A program made the translations under genes and the position numbers. A DNA stretch of 5,706 nucleotides from Pseudomonadota bacterium. GTDB lineage: Bacteria > Pseudomonadota > Alphaproteobacteria > Rhizobiales > Xanthobacteraceae. Of the stretch, positions 1-5,706 are shown in pieces (position 1 is the first letter of the stretch; every line of letters begins with the position of its first letter). The notes beneath the pieces are model-generated. The model was not told where the DNA came from, ran no database searches, and saw nothing but the letters and a program-made list of their open reading frames with translations. The stretch lies in the NCBI GenBank assembly GCA_023391175.1, contig JAEWBL010000542.1, forward strand, positions 1 through 5,706. The letters run 5' to 3'.

Positions 1-1189
1 GGACGAAGACGGTGCGCCGTGCTCCCGCTCTGCCTTGTCCGACACCCATGCCGGCCGGCTGCGCAGCATCGAGGCCCTGCTGCGCGCCGAGGAGGGCATC
101 GACCGGGCGCGCGTGACCCCGGCGGGCGACGGGCTTCTCGCCCGCCTCGCCGTCGTTGCGGCGGCCGACGACGCCGACGATGGCGCCGAGGCCGCAGCCC
201 GCGCCCAGGCGGCGGTCGAGCGGGTGAAGGCGCGCCTCGCGACCGATGCCGGCCTGGGCGGTGTGACCATCACCGCCTTCGAGATCGCGGTCGAGGGCTT
301 CGGGCCGAACGAACTGACGCTGGAGGGAGACACCCGCCACAGCGCCCCCGCCGTCCCGTGGGCCACCGCCGCGGCGAGCCGCGGCGCGCACGCCGCACGC
401 ACCCCCGGCCCGCTCCTCATGGATGTGCGCAACGTCAACGTGGCCTTCGGCGGGGTGAAGGCGCTCACCGACGTGTCCCTTGCCGTCCACGAGGGAGAGA
501 TCCTCTCCATCATCGGGCCCAACGGGGCGGGCAAGACCTCGCTGCTCAACGTCATCAATGGCGTCTACCACCCGCGCTCCGGAACCATCAGCTTCGCCGG
601 CAAGGCGCGGGCGCGCATGCGGCCGGCCTTTGCCGCACGCTCGGGCATCGGCCGCACGTTCCAGCATGTGGCGCTGTTCAAGGGCATGAACGTCATCGAC
701 AACGTGCTGGTGGGCCGCGCCGCGCGCTTCCATGGCGGGCTGCTCGGCAAGCTCCTGCGCCTGCCCTCCGCGTCGGCGGAGGAGCAGCGCGAGCGGGAAG
801 CGGCGGAGCGCATCCTCGCCTTCCTGGAGCTGGAGCACCTGCGCAAGAGCCCCGTGGCGAGCCTGCCCTACGGCATCCAGAAGCGGGTGGAGCTCGCCCG
901 CGCGCTCGCCACCGAGCCGAAGCTGCTGCTGCTCGACGAGCCCATGGCCGGCATGACCCACGAGGAGAAGCGCGACATGTGCGGCTTCATCCGCCGGGTC
1001 AACGAGAGCTTCGGCACCACGGTGCTCATCATCGAGCACGACATCGGCGTGGTGATGGGGCTGTCCGATCGCGTCGCGGTCCTCAACTACGGCCGCAAGA
1101 TCGCCGACGGCACGCCGGCCGAGGTGCGTGCCGACCCCGAGGTCATCGCCGCCTATCTCGGGTCCGCCGCCCTCGGCGAAGCCGCGTGA
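1..1189 (+). CDS. livG: LivG-type ABC transporter ATP-binding protein with N-terminal extension (partial at left edge)
   Basis: This is the ATPase of a HAAT/branched-chain-amino-acid-type importer; it hydrolyses ATP at the inner membrane to drive LivH/LivM. The frame is open from base 2, so the true start lies outside the window. Numbering from the TTG at 35: Walker A GPNGAGKTS at 161-169, Q-loop region GRTFQHVALF, ABC signature LPYGIQKR at 277-284, Walker B LLLLDEP at 297-303, and switch histidine H335 in IEHDIG. An ATG at 419 begins LLMDVRNVNVAFGG, where ordinary LivG proteins start; from there the protein is 256 aa, the normal family length. I see no Shine-Dalgarno before 419, so the ATPase is probably translated as the C-terminal part of a longer protein. 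It ends 11 nt before livH. The ATPase call is very secure; the true start is not. The substrate cannot be read from this subunit. Confidence 0.93.
   Translation, partial: DEDGAPCSRSALSDTHAGRLRSIEALLRAEEGIDRARVTPAGDGLLARLAVVAAADDADDGAEAAARAQAAVERVKARLATDAGLGGVTITAFEIAVEGFGPNELTLEGDTRHSAPAVPWATAAASRGAHAARTPGPLLMDVRNVNVAFGGVKALTDVSLAVHEGEILSIIGPNGAGKTSLLNVINGVYHPRSGTISFAGKARARMRPAFAARSGIGRTFQHVALFKGMNVIDNVLVGRAARFHGGLLGKLLRLPSASAEEQREREAAERILAFLELEHLRKSPVASLPYGIQKRVELARALATEPKLLLLDEPMAGMTHEEKRDMCGFIRRVNESFGTTVLIIEHDIGVVMGLSDRVAVLNYGRKIADGTPAEVRADPEVIAAYLGSAALGEAA
2..418 (+). other. N-terminal extension of the LivG ATPase, possibly a CoA-ligase C-terminal-like domain
   Basis: About 139 residues precede the usual LivG start in the same frame and continue past the left edge. 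The segment reads like a small alpha/beta domain. A helix (RLRSIEALLRAEEGI) leads to a strand (LLARLAVVAA). An acidic Ala-rich stretch, a second helix (AAVERVKARLATDAGL) and a strand (GVTITAFEIAV) follow. About 30 Ala/Pro/Gly-rich residues, ending ARTPGPLL, then look like a flexible linker. The order resembles the C-terminal lid domain of phenylacetate-CoA-ligase-type AMP-forming enzymes, whose genes are often next to this kind of transporter. That identification is an inference from pattern and context; no diagnostic ligase motif is visible. The alternatives are an unrelated fused domain, or the end of an upstream gene whose stop codon has been lost. Confidence 0.45.
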
Positions 1190-1195
1190 AGGAGG
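1189..1195 (+). promoter_or_regulatory. Strong ribosome binding site for livH
   Basis: AAGGAGG overlaps the last base of the livG stop codon and lies 5 nt before the ATG at 1201. It decides the livH start, because the same frame is open far upstream without a stop. Confidence 0.85.
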
Positions 1196-1200
1196 ACATC

Positions 1201-2091
1201 ATGGGCGACATTTCCTTTTTTCTCGAAGTGGTGGTGGGCGGCCTCCTGTCCGGCGTCATGTACACGCTGGTGGCGCTCGGCTTCGTGCTCATCTTCAAGG
1301 CCTCGGGCGTGTTCAACTTCGCCCAGGGCGCGATGGTGCTGTTCGCCGCGCTCACCTTCGTCGGCTTCCTGGAGTTCGGGCTGCCCATGTGGGCCGCCTT
1401 CCTCGCCGCGCTCGCCGCCATGCTGGTGCTGGCGGTGGCCATCGAGCGCACGGTGCTGCGCCCGCTGATCGGGCAGGATCACATGATCCTGTTCATGGCC
1501 ACCATCGGCCTCTCCATCTTCCTGGAGGGCTTCGCCCAGCTCATCTGGGGCACGAGGGTGCGCGGGCTCGACCTCGGCATCTCCGACGAGCCCATCGAGA
1601 TCGGCGGCATCCTCATCTCGCAGTTCGACCTCTCCGCCGCGGTGATGGCGGCGGTGCTGGTGGCGGTGCTGTCCGCCTTCTTCTCCTACACCAAGGTGGG
1701 GCGTGCGCTGCGGGCGGTGGCCGACGACACCCAGGCGGCGCAGGTGGCGGGCGTGCCGCTGGGCTTCATCTGGGCCGTGGTGTGGGGGGCCGCGGGCTTC
1801 ATCGCCCTCGTCGCCGGCCTCGTGTGGGGCGCGCGGCTCGGCGTGCAGTTCGCGCTGACGCTGGTGGCGCTGAAGGCGCTGCCGGTGATGATCCTCGGCG
1901 GCTTCAATTCCATCGCCGGCGCCATCGTGGCGGGGCTGGTCATCGGGGTCTCGGAGAAGCTCGCGGAGATCTATCTCGGCCCGTTCGTGGGCGGCGGCAT
2001 CGAGAACTGGTTCCCCTACGCGCTGGCCATCGCCGTCCTCCTCATCCGCCCCGCCGGCCTGTTCGGCGCGGCGCGCATCGCGAGGGTCTGA
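1201..2091 (+). CDS. livH: LivH-type ABC transporter permease
   Basis: This inner-membrane permease of the HAAT family pairs with LivM to form the translocation pore. It is 296 aa, close to the usual 290-300. It is hydrophobic almost throughout, with about eight likely membrane segments. The N-terminal block GLLSGVMYTLVALGFVLIFK followed by GVFNFAQGAMVL is the LivH hallmark. The cytoplasmic EAA-like coupling loop is at about residues 164-188 (TKVGRALRAVADDTQAAQVAG), and the C-terminal region has VMILGGFNSIAGAIVAGLVIG. The ATG start is set by the AAGGAGG just upstream. The gene lies 11 nt after livG and 3 nt before livM, so these three are almost certainly co-transcribed and translationally coupled. 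I see no truncation or frameshift. Family assignment is secure. Branched-chain amino acids are only the founding substrate of this family; the neighbours favour a carboxylic or aromatic acid. Confidence 0.95.
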   Translation: MGDISFFLEVVVGGLLSGVMYTLVALGFVLIFKASGVFNFAQGAMVLFAALTFVGFLEFGLPMWAAFLAALAAMLVLAVAIERTVLRPLIGQDHMILFMATIGLSIFLEGFAQLIWGTRVRGLDLGISDEPIEIGGILISQFDLSAAVMAAVLVAVLSAFFSYTKVGRALRAVADDTQAAQVAGVPLGFIWAVVWGAAGFIALVAGLVWGARLGVQFALTLVALKALPVMILGGFNSIAGAIVAGLVIGVSEKLAEIYLGPFVGGGIENWFPYALAIAVLLIRPAGLFGAARIARV

Positions 2092-2094
2092 GCC

Positions 2095-3159
2095 ATGTTC
2101 TACCGTGACGCCGGCGCCCTGAAGACGTCCTACGCCCAGGAACAGGCCATCTTCCCCGTGGCCCTCGACCGCTGGGCGGTGGTGGCCCTGGTGGCCGTGG
2201 GGGCGCTCGTGGTGCCGCTGGTGGCCGGGCCCTACTGGCTCGGCTCCATCCTGCTGCCCTTCCTCATCCTGTCGCTCGCGGCCATCGGGCTCAACATCCT
2301 CACCGGCTACGCCGGCCTGCTCTCGCTCGGCTCGGGGGCCTTCATGGCGGTCGGGGCCTATGCGGCGGTGAACCTCGTCATCCGCCTGCCGTGGCTGCCC
2401 TTCCCGGTCTCCTTCGTGCTGGCGGGAGCGGTGGCGGGGGCGGTGTGCCTCGCCTTCGGCCTGCTCTCCCTGCGCATCCGCGGCTTCTACGTGGCGGTGG
2501 CGACGCTTGCCGCCCAGTTCTTCATCGAATGGATCTGCACCCACATTCCTTGGTTGGTGCTGAACACCCCCTCCGGCGTCGTCTCCACCCCGACGCTCTT
2601 TTTCTTCGGCCATGCCTTCTCCTCGGTGCCCGCGCGCTATCTCGTGGCCTTCGCGACGGTGGTGCTGCTGGCGGTCCTCGCCAAGAACCTGGTGCGCTCC
2701 TCCACCGGCCGCGCGCTGATGGCGGTGCGCGACCAGGAGACCGCCGCCGCCCTCACCGGGGTGGACACGGCGCGCGCCAAGCTCACCGCCTTCGCGGTGT
2801 CGGGCTTCTATTGCGGGGTCGCGGGCGCGCTGTGGAGCTTCCTCTATCTCGGCAATGTGGAGATCGAGGCCTTCTCGCTGCACCGCTCGTTCCAGATCCT
2901 GTTCATGGTCATCATCGGCGGCCTCGGCTCCATCCTCGGCGCGTTCCTCGGAGCGGCGTTCATCGTGCTCCTGCCCGTGGCCATCGCCAACGCCGCCACC
3001 CTGTTCGGCGAGGCGCTGAAGCCGGACGTGCTGGCCAACCTCGAACTGATGATCTTCGGCGGCCTCATCGTCACCTTTCTCATCATCGAGCCCAACGGCC
3101 TCGCCCGCCTCGCGGTGAAGGCGAAGGAACGGCTGCGGCGCTGGCCGCTGGCCTATTGA
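2095..3159 (+). CDS. livM: LivM-type ABC transporter permease
   Basis: This is the second inner-membrane permease of the HAAT importer, 354 aa, within the LivM range. A hydrophilic N-terminus of about 25 residues begins MFYRDAGALKTSYAQEQAIF. This opening resembles LivM proteins found beside phenylacetate-CoA-ligase-type genes (recalled family knowledge, not checked). About eight to ten membrane segments follow. Family blocks include LNILTGYAGLLSLGSGAFMA, the SLRIRGFYVAVATLAAQFF segment, the coupling loop GRALMAVRDQETAAALTGVD at 205-224, and MVIIGGLGSILGAFLGAAFI near the end. The start lies 3 nt after the livH stop. The only Shine-Dalgarno-like sequence is a weak GAGGG at 2082-2086, so translation probably depends on coupling to livH. 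The gene is intact and the family call is secure; the substrate is not determined. Confidence 0.95.
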   Translation: MFYRDAGALKTSYAQEQAIFPVALDRWAVVALVAVGALVVPLVAGPYWLGSILLPFLILSLAAIGLNILTGYAGLLSLGSGAFMAVGAYAAVNLVIRLPWLPFPVSFVLAGAVAGAVCLAFGLLSLRIRGFYVAVATLAAQFFIEWICTHIPWLVLNTPSGVVSTPTLFFFGHAFSSVPARYLVAFATVVLLAVLAKNLVRSSTGRALMAVRDQETAAALTGVDTARAKLTAFAVSGFYCGVAGALWSFLYLGNVEIEAFSLHRSFQILFMVIIGGLGSILGAFLGAAFIVLLPVAIANAATLFGEALKPDVLANLELMIFGGLIVTFLIIEPNGLARLAVKAKERLRRWPLAY

Positions 3160-3182
3160 GACCCGGCGCCAAGGCCGGGGTC
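3160..3182 (+). repeat. Imperfect inverted repeat (hairpin) just after livM
   Basis: GACCCGGC (3160-3167) pairs with GCCGGGGTC (3174-3182). This gives 8 base pairs with one bulged G and a 6-nt loop, starting immediately after the livM stop. No T-run follows, so it is not a classical intrinsic terminator. It could be an mRNA-processing or stability hairpin, or a copy of the short GC-rich palindromes that are frequent between genes in Rhizobiales. The pairing is seen directly; the role is inferred. Confidence 0.5.
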
Positions 3183-3210
3183 CGACAAAAGGCAGATGCA
3201 CTGCCGACAC

Positions 3211-3217
3211 AGGGAGG
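3211..3217 (+). promoter_or_regulatory. Ribosome binding site for the solute-binding protein
   Basis: AGGGAGG lies 7 nt before the ATG at 3225. It fixes the start of the binding-protein gene, which otherwise sits in a frame open from far upstream inside livM. It is a much stronger site than that of livM, consistent with higher expression of a periplasmic protein. Confidence 0.85.
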
Positions 3218-3224
3218 AAACGCC

Positions 3225-4220
3225 ATGAAGACCACCCTCGGCCGCCTCGCAGGGGCGGCGCTGATGATGCTTGCGCCGTTCGCCGCGCCGCCGCCCGCGC
3301 TGGCGGAGGAGTTGCGGCTCATCTTCGACATTCCGCTCAACCACCCGCGGGTGCCCTATTTCACCGCCATGGCCGACCAGGTGGCGAAGTCCACCTCCGG
3401 CCGGCTGACCATCGCCGCCAACCCCGGCGGAACCATCTATCCGGGCTTCGCCTCCCTCGAGGCGATCAAGGCCGGGAAGGCCGACCTGACCTTCGTCAAC
3501 GCCGCGAACCTGGAGCGGCTGGACCCGCGGTTCGGCTTCATCAACCTGCCGTTCGCGCTGGACGATGCGGCCATGGCGCAGCCCGCCGCGCGGACCGGCG
3601 TCGTGGGGCTTCTGGACAGCCTCGCCCGCGGGCAGGATCTGCGCGTCATCGGCCTGATGCGCGGGGCCGACCAATTGTTCGTGTTCCGCGACAAGCGCGT
3701 CGCCACCCCGTCGGACCTGAAGGGCCTGAAGATCCGCGTCGCCGGCGCCGGCATCTATGAGGACATCATGCGCCGCCTCTCCGCGGAGCCGGTGGTGCTG
3801 CCCATTCCGGAGATGAAGCCGGCCTTCCTCCGCGGCGCCCTCGACGGTGTGTTCACCTCGCCCGGGGCCTGGACCTCGCAGCTCGGCATGGAGGCGCCGA
3901 AGGCCACCCATGCGCCGGGGCTGATGATGATCACCTACGTGCTCGTCGCCCGCGCGGACGCCCTCGACCGCCTCAAGGCGGAGGATCGGGCCGCGCTCCT
4001 CGCCGCCGCCCGTGCCGAGGTGACGGAAGCCTGGGGCCGGATGGAAGCCGACGACGCGGCCATCCTGAAGGACATGGCCGCCAAAGGGGCCGCCATCGTC
4101 ACGGTGAGCGACCTGAAGCCGTGGCGGGACGCGGTGGCACCGGTCGCCGCCGCCTTCGCCGCGGGTTTCCCGGACACCTGGCGGGATGTCCAGGCCGCGA
4201 TCAGCCCCCGCGGCAACTGA
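3225..4220 (+). CDS. DctP-family (TRAP-type) periplasmic solute-binding protein
   Basis: This is a secreted extracytoplasmic binding protein that captures an organic acid and delivers it to a transporter; it is 331 aa, typical of DctP proteins. A Sec signal peptide covers residues 1-27: K2 and R7, then a hydrophobic core, then an ALA cleavage site before EELRL. The mature part follows the DctP plan: [19 protein letters not shown], then [38 protein letters not shown] and [19 protein letters not shown]171 in GLKIRVAG matches the conserved arginine that binds the ligand's carboxylate in most TRAP binding proteins. The gene sits between the ABC permeases and a CoA hydratase, with no DctQ or DctM gene in the window. 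That is unusual, since Liv-type importers normally use a longer Peripla_BP_6 protein. Either it serves the ABC core here, or it partners a TRAP membrane unit elsewhere. The family call is strong; partner and ligand are unknown. Confidence 0.9.
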   Translation: MKTTLGRLAGAALMMLAPFAAPPPALAEELRLIFDIPLNHPRVPYFTAMADQVAKSTSGRLTIAANPGGTIYPGFASLEAIKAGKADLTFVNAANLERLDPRFGFINLPFALDDAAMAQPAARTGVVGLLDSLARGQDLRVIGLMRGADQLFVFRDKRVATPSDLKGLKIRVAGAGIYEDIMRRLSAEPVVLPIPEMKPAFLRGALDGVFTSPGAWTSQLGMEAPKATHAPGLMMITYVLVARADALDRLKAEDRAALLAAARAEVTEAWGRMEADDAAILKDMAAKGAAIVTVSDLKPWRDAVAPVAAAFAAGFPDTWRDVQAAISPRGN

Positions 4221-4247
4221 CGGCCCGCACGCACCCGCGCAACAGCA

Positions 4248-4267
4248 CCGGCGCCCATGGGCGCCGG
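4248..4267 (+). repeat. Perfect 20-bp palindrome between binding-protein and hydratase genes
   Basis: The sequence from 4248 to 4267 is a perfect inverted repeat: CCGGCGCC, CATG at the centre, then GGCGCCGG. As RNA it would form an 8-bp GC stem with a 4-nt loop. It lies 27 nt after the binding-protein stop and 17 nt before the hydratase Shine-Dalgarno. No T-run follows. It could be a Rho-independent-like pause, a 3'-end stabiliser for the upstream message, or a dimeric-protein operator. The palindrome is observed; the function is inferred. Confidence 0.6.
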
Positions 4268-4284
4268 CCGGAACCCTGTCGTCT

Positions 4285-4288
4285 GGAG
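4285..4288 (+). promoter_or_regulatory. Ribosome binding site for the enoyl-CoA hydratase
   Basis: GGAG lies 6 nt before the ATG at 4295. An in-frame GTG directly precedes it at 4292, but its spacing would be only 3 nt, so ATG is preferred. Confidence 0.7.
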
Positions 4289-4294
4289 CCCGTG

Positions 4295-5098
4295 ATGACC
4301 CCTGCCGCCCAGTCCGGCGCCCCGCGCCGCTTCGATCTCATCCGCACGATGGCGCGCGGCCGGGTGGGATGGATCACCCTCGATCGGCCGGACGCCCTCA
4401 ATGCGCTCAACGCCGCGATGGTGGCGGAGATCGCCGGCGCCCTCGGCCAGTTCGGCACCGATCCCGAGATCGGCTGCATCGTGCTCACCGGGTCGGACCG
4501 CGCGTTCGCGGCCGGGGCGGACATCAAGGAGGCGGCGGACCGCACCTACCCCGAGACATTTCTGGAGGACTTCCTCGCCTCCTGGGATGTCATCGCCCGC
4601 ATGCGCAAGCCCCTCGTGGCCGCGGTGGCCGGCTATGCGCTGGGGGGCGGTTGCGAGGTCGTGCTGATGTGCGATGTGGTGATCGCCGCCGACACCGCCC
4701 GCTTCGGCCTTCCGGAAGTGAAGATCGGCGTCATGCCGGGGGCGGGCGGAACCCAGCGCCTCGCCCGCGCGGTCGGCAAGGCAAAGGCGATGGACCTGTG
4801 CCTGACGGGCCGGATGATGGACGCGGTGGAGGCGGAGCGCTCGGGCCTCGTGTCGCGGATCGTGCCCGCCGCGGACCTGCTGGCCGAGGCGCAGCGCATC
4901 GCCGAGGAGATCGCGGCGAAATCCCGCATCAACACGTTGGCAATCAAGGAGACCATCAACCGCGCCTTCGAGACCTCGCTTTCCGAGGGGCTTCTGTTCG
5001 AGCGGCGGATGTTCCAGTCCCTTTTCGCAACCCTGGACCAGAAGGAGGGAATGGCCGCCTTCGCGGAAAAGCGCGCGCCGCAGTTTCGCGACAGATGA
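4295..5098 (+). CDS. Enoyl-CoA hydratase (crotonase family)
   Basis: This cytoplasmic crotonase-fold enzyme is predicted to add water across the 2,3 double bond of an enoyl-CoA (EC 4.2.1.17 type). It is 267 aa, the usual single-domain length. The first oxyanion-hole segment is [11 protein letters not shown] at about 70-80. The second is [15 protein letters not shown], with G118 matching the rat mitochondrial enzyme's Gly141. E121 and E141 match its catalytic Glu144 and Glu164, with the same 20-residue spacing, and FGLPE and [18 protein letters not shown] are also conserved. Both glutamates favour a true hydratase over isomerase or dehalogenase relatives. The C-terminal [17 protein letters not shown] is typical of short-chain hydratases and PaaF-like proteins. 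It lies 74 nt after the binding-protein gene, likely in the same operon, suggesting that the imported acid is degraded as a CoA thioester. Its exact substrate is not known, so no gene symbol is given. Confidence 0.95.
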   Translation: MTPAAQSGAPRRFDLIRTMARGRVGWITLDRPDALNALNAAMVAEIAGALGQFGTDPEIGCIVLTGSDRAFAAGADIKEAADRTYPETFLEDFLASWDVIARMRKPLVAAVAGYALGGGCEVVLMCDVVIAADTARFGLPEVKIGVMPGAGGTQRLARAVGKAKAMDLCLTGRMMDAVEAERSGLVSRIVPAADLLAEAQRIAEEIAAKSRINTLAIKETINRAFETSLSEGLLFERRMFQSLFATLDQKEGMAAFAEKRAPQFRDR

Positions 5099-5156
5099 CG
5101 CGCCCCCGCCCCTCGCGTTGCCCCCCGGCCCCGCCGGTAGGGCGGAGACGGGCGCG
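5099..5156. terminator. Possible bidirectional terminator structure between convergent genes
   Basis: The 60-nt gap between the hydratase and histidine kinase stops holds CGCGCCC (5099-5105), exactly complementary to GGGCGCG (5150-5156). Inside it is a smaller stem, CCGCC (5131-5135) with GGCGG (5141-5145) and a 5-nt loop. Neither strand shows a T-run. Convergent genes need transcription ends here, but in such GC-rich sequence the pairing may be chance. Confidence 0.3.
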
Positions 5157-5158
5157 GA

Positions 5159-5706
5159 CTACCTTTGCGGCCAGGCGATTGTCGCGCGCAGGCCGGTGCG
5201 GTCCGTGCGGTTCTCAAGGGTGAACCGTGCTCCGGCACGGGCGGCCGCGATGCTGACGATGGTGAGGCCGAGGCCGCTCCCCGCGCCGCTCCGGCTGCGC
5301 CCCCGGTAGAAGCGGCGCGTCACCAGAGGCAGCTCGTCCTCGGGGATGCCCGGCCCCTCGTCCTCCACGCACAGCCCGCCGGCGCAGGGACGCCAGGCGA
5401 TGGTGCCGCCGCCGGCGGCATGCTCGGCGGTGTGCTCCACCGCGTTCTCATGCAGGTTCCGCAGCATCAGGTGTAAGGCCTCGTGGTCGCCCCTCAGCTT
5501 CACCGCGTCGAGGGCGTCATCCACCACCACCTCAGCCGCCCCGGGCTTCGCCGTCTGGCGCACGATGTCGCGCAGCAGCGCCCCGGCGTCCGTCTCGCCG
5601 GCAGCTTCGGGCGGCCGGGACGGAGTGCCTTCGAGCTTGGCGAGCGCCAGCAATTGCCGCACGAGGCGGGTGGTGCGGTCCACGGAGACGAGTATCTGCC
5701 GCAGCG
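5159..5706 (-). CDS. Sensor histidine kinase, C-terminal part (partial at right edge)
   Basis: This is the catalytic end of a membrane sensor kinase of a two-component system. The visible 181 residues begin inside the dimerisation helices (LRQILVSVDRTTRLVRQLLA, then LAKLE), as in TctE/QseC-like kinases. The phospho-accepting His and the sensor region are beyond the edge. Numbering from the internal GTG at 5683, the ATP-binding domain shows the N box NLHENAVEHT with N76 and N80, G1 box DEGPGIP at 108-114, F box RFYRG at 124-128, and G2 box GAGSGLGL at 133-140. It ends in GLRATIAWPQR with a TAG stop. The GTG is not a real start, because it lies within the helix and the frame stays open to the edge. 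It converges on the transport operon, so it is not co-transcribed with it. A response regulator gene probably lies further right. The signal sensed cannot be inferred. Confidence 0.93.
   Translation of the reverse strand, partial: LRQILVSVDRTTRLVRQLLALAKLEGTPSRPPEAAGETDAGALLRDIVRQTAKPGAAEVVVDDALDAVKLRGDHEALHLMLRNLHENAVEHTAEHAAGGGTIAWRPCAGGLCVEDEGPGIPEDELPLVTRRFYRGRSRSGAGSGLGLTIVSIAAARAGARFTLENRTDRTGLRATIAWPQR

Noticed and set aside
35..37. TTG as the start of the LivG protein
   Set aside because: No Shine-Dalgarno precedes it and the frame is open to the left edge, so the codon is probably an internal Leu.
19..1200. In-frame upstream extension of livH through livG
   Set aside because: The translation is Arg/Gly/Pro-rich low-complexity noise, while the other frame encodes a clear ATPase. 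The AAGGAGG before 1201 sets the true start.
1153..3210. A 685-codon open frame on the - strand opposite livH and livM
   Set aside because: Its translation is rich in Arg, His, Gly and Glu with no recognisable domain. It lies opposite two well-conserved permeases and is explained by GC-biased third codon positions.
2391..3224. In-frame upstream extension of the binding protein through livM
   Set aside because: The translation has no domain character. The signal peptide begins at the ATG at 3225, right after a good ribosome site.
3225..5098. A complete TRAP transporter operon
   Set aside because: Only the binding protein is present; the next gene is a soluble crotonase and no DctQ- or DctM-like membrane protein is encoded.
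5225..5240. Perfect 6-bp hairpin CCGTGC-TCCG-GCACGG
   Set aside because: It lies inside the histidine kinase coding region between the G2 box and the C-terminus, and codes for ordinary residues there. At this GC content it is most simply chance.
5159..5476. Short + strand frames opposite the histidine kinase
   Set aside because: They are antisense shadows of a clear ATP-binding kinase domain, with no family features or convincing ribosome sites.

Overview
The window is very GC-rich (about 70% by eye). Codon third positions are almost all G or C, which is why long shadow reading frames run opposite or beside the real genes. The gene content and this composition suggest an alphaproteobacterium, most likely of the Rhizobiales/Xanthobacteraceae kind. 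That is an inference from style, not a database match.

Layout: five genes lie on the + strand in one compact, operon-like run. A sixth converges on them from the right edge. (1) Base 1 to 1189 is a LivG-type ABC ATPase. Its reading frame enters from outside the window and carries about 139 visible extra residues before the usual LivG start. (2) 1201-2091 is a LivH-type permease. (3) 2095-3159 is a LivM-type permease. (4) 3225-4220 is a secreted solute-binding protein of the DctP (TRAP) family. (5) 4295-5098 is a short-chain enoyl-CoA hydratase with both catalytic glutamates. (6) 5159-5706 on the - strand is the C-terminal half of a sensor histidine kinase. No stretch over 300 bases lacks a gene.

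Working model: genes 1-3 form the ATPase and membrane core of a branched-chain-amino-acid-type (HAAT) importer. The LivG and LivM sequence style resembles the subgroup often found beside aromatic or carboxylic acid CoA-ligase genes. The hydratase suggests that the imported substrate is a carboxylic acid that is made into a CoA thioester and processed by beta-oxidation-like steps. The second ATPase (LivF), any CoA ligase and any Peripla_BP_6 binding protein are not in the window and may lie to the left. The histidine kinase probably belongs to a separate two-component operon.

The points most worth a second look are two. One is a TRAP-family binding protein sitting where an ABC binding protein would be expected, with no TRAP membrane genes next to it. 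The other is the in-frame N-terminal domain joined to LivG by an Ala/Pro-rich linker, perhaps the tail of a CoA-ligase-like protein. The binding-protein gene is also bracketed by two inverted repeats that could set its expression apart from the permeases. I see no CRISPR array, tRNA, rRNA, insertion sequence or other clear mobile element.
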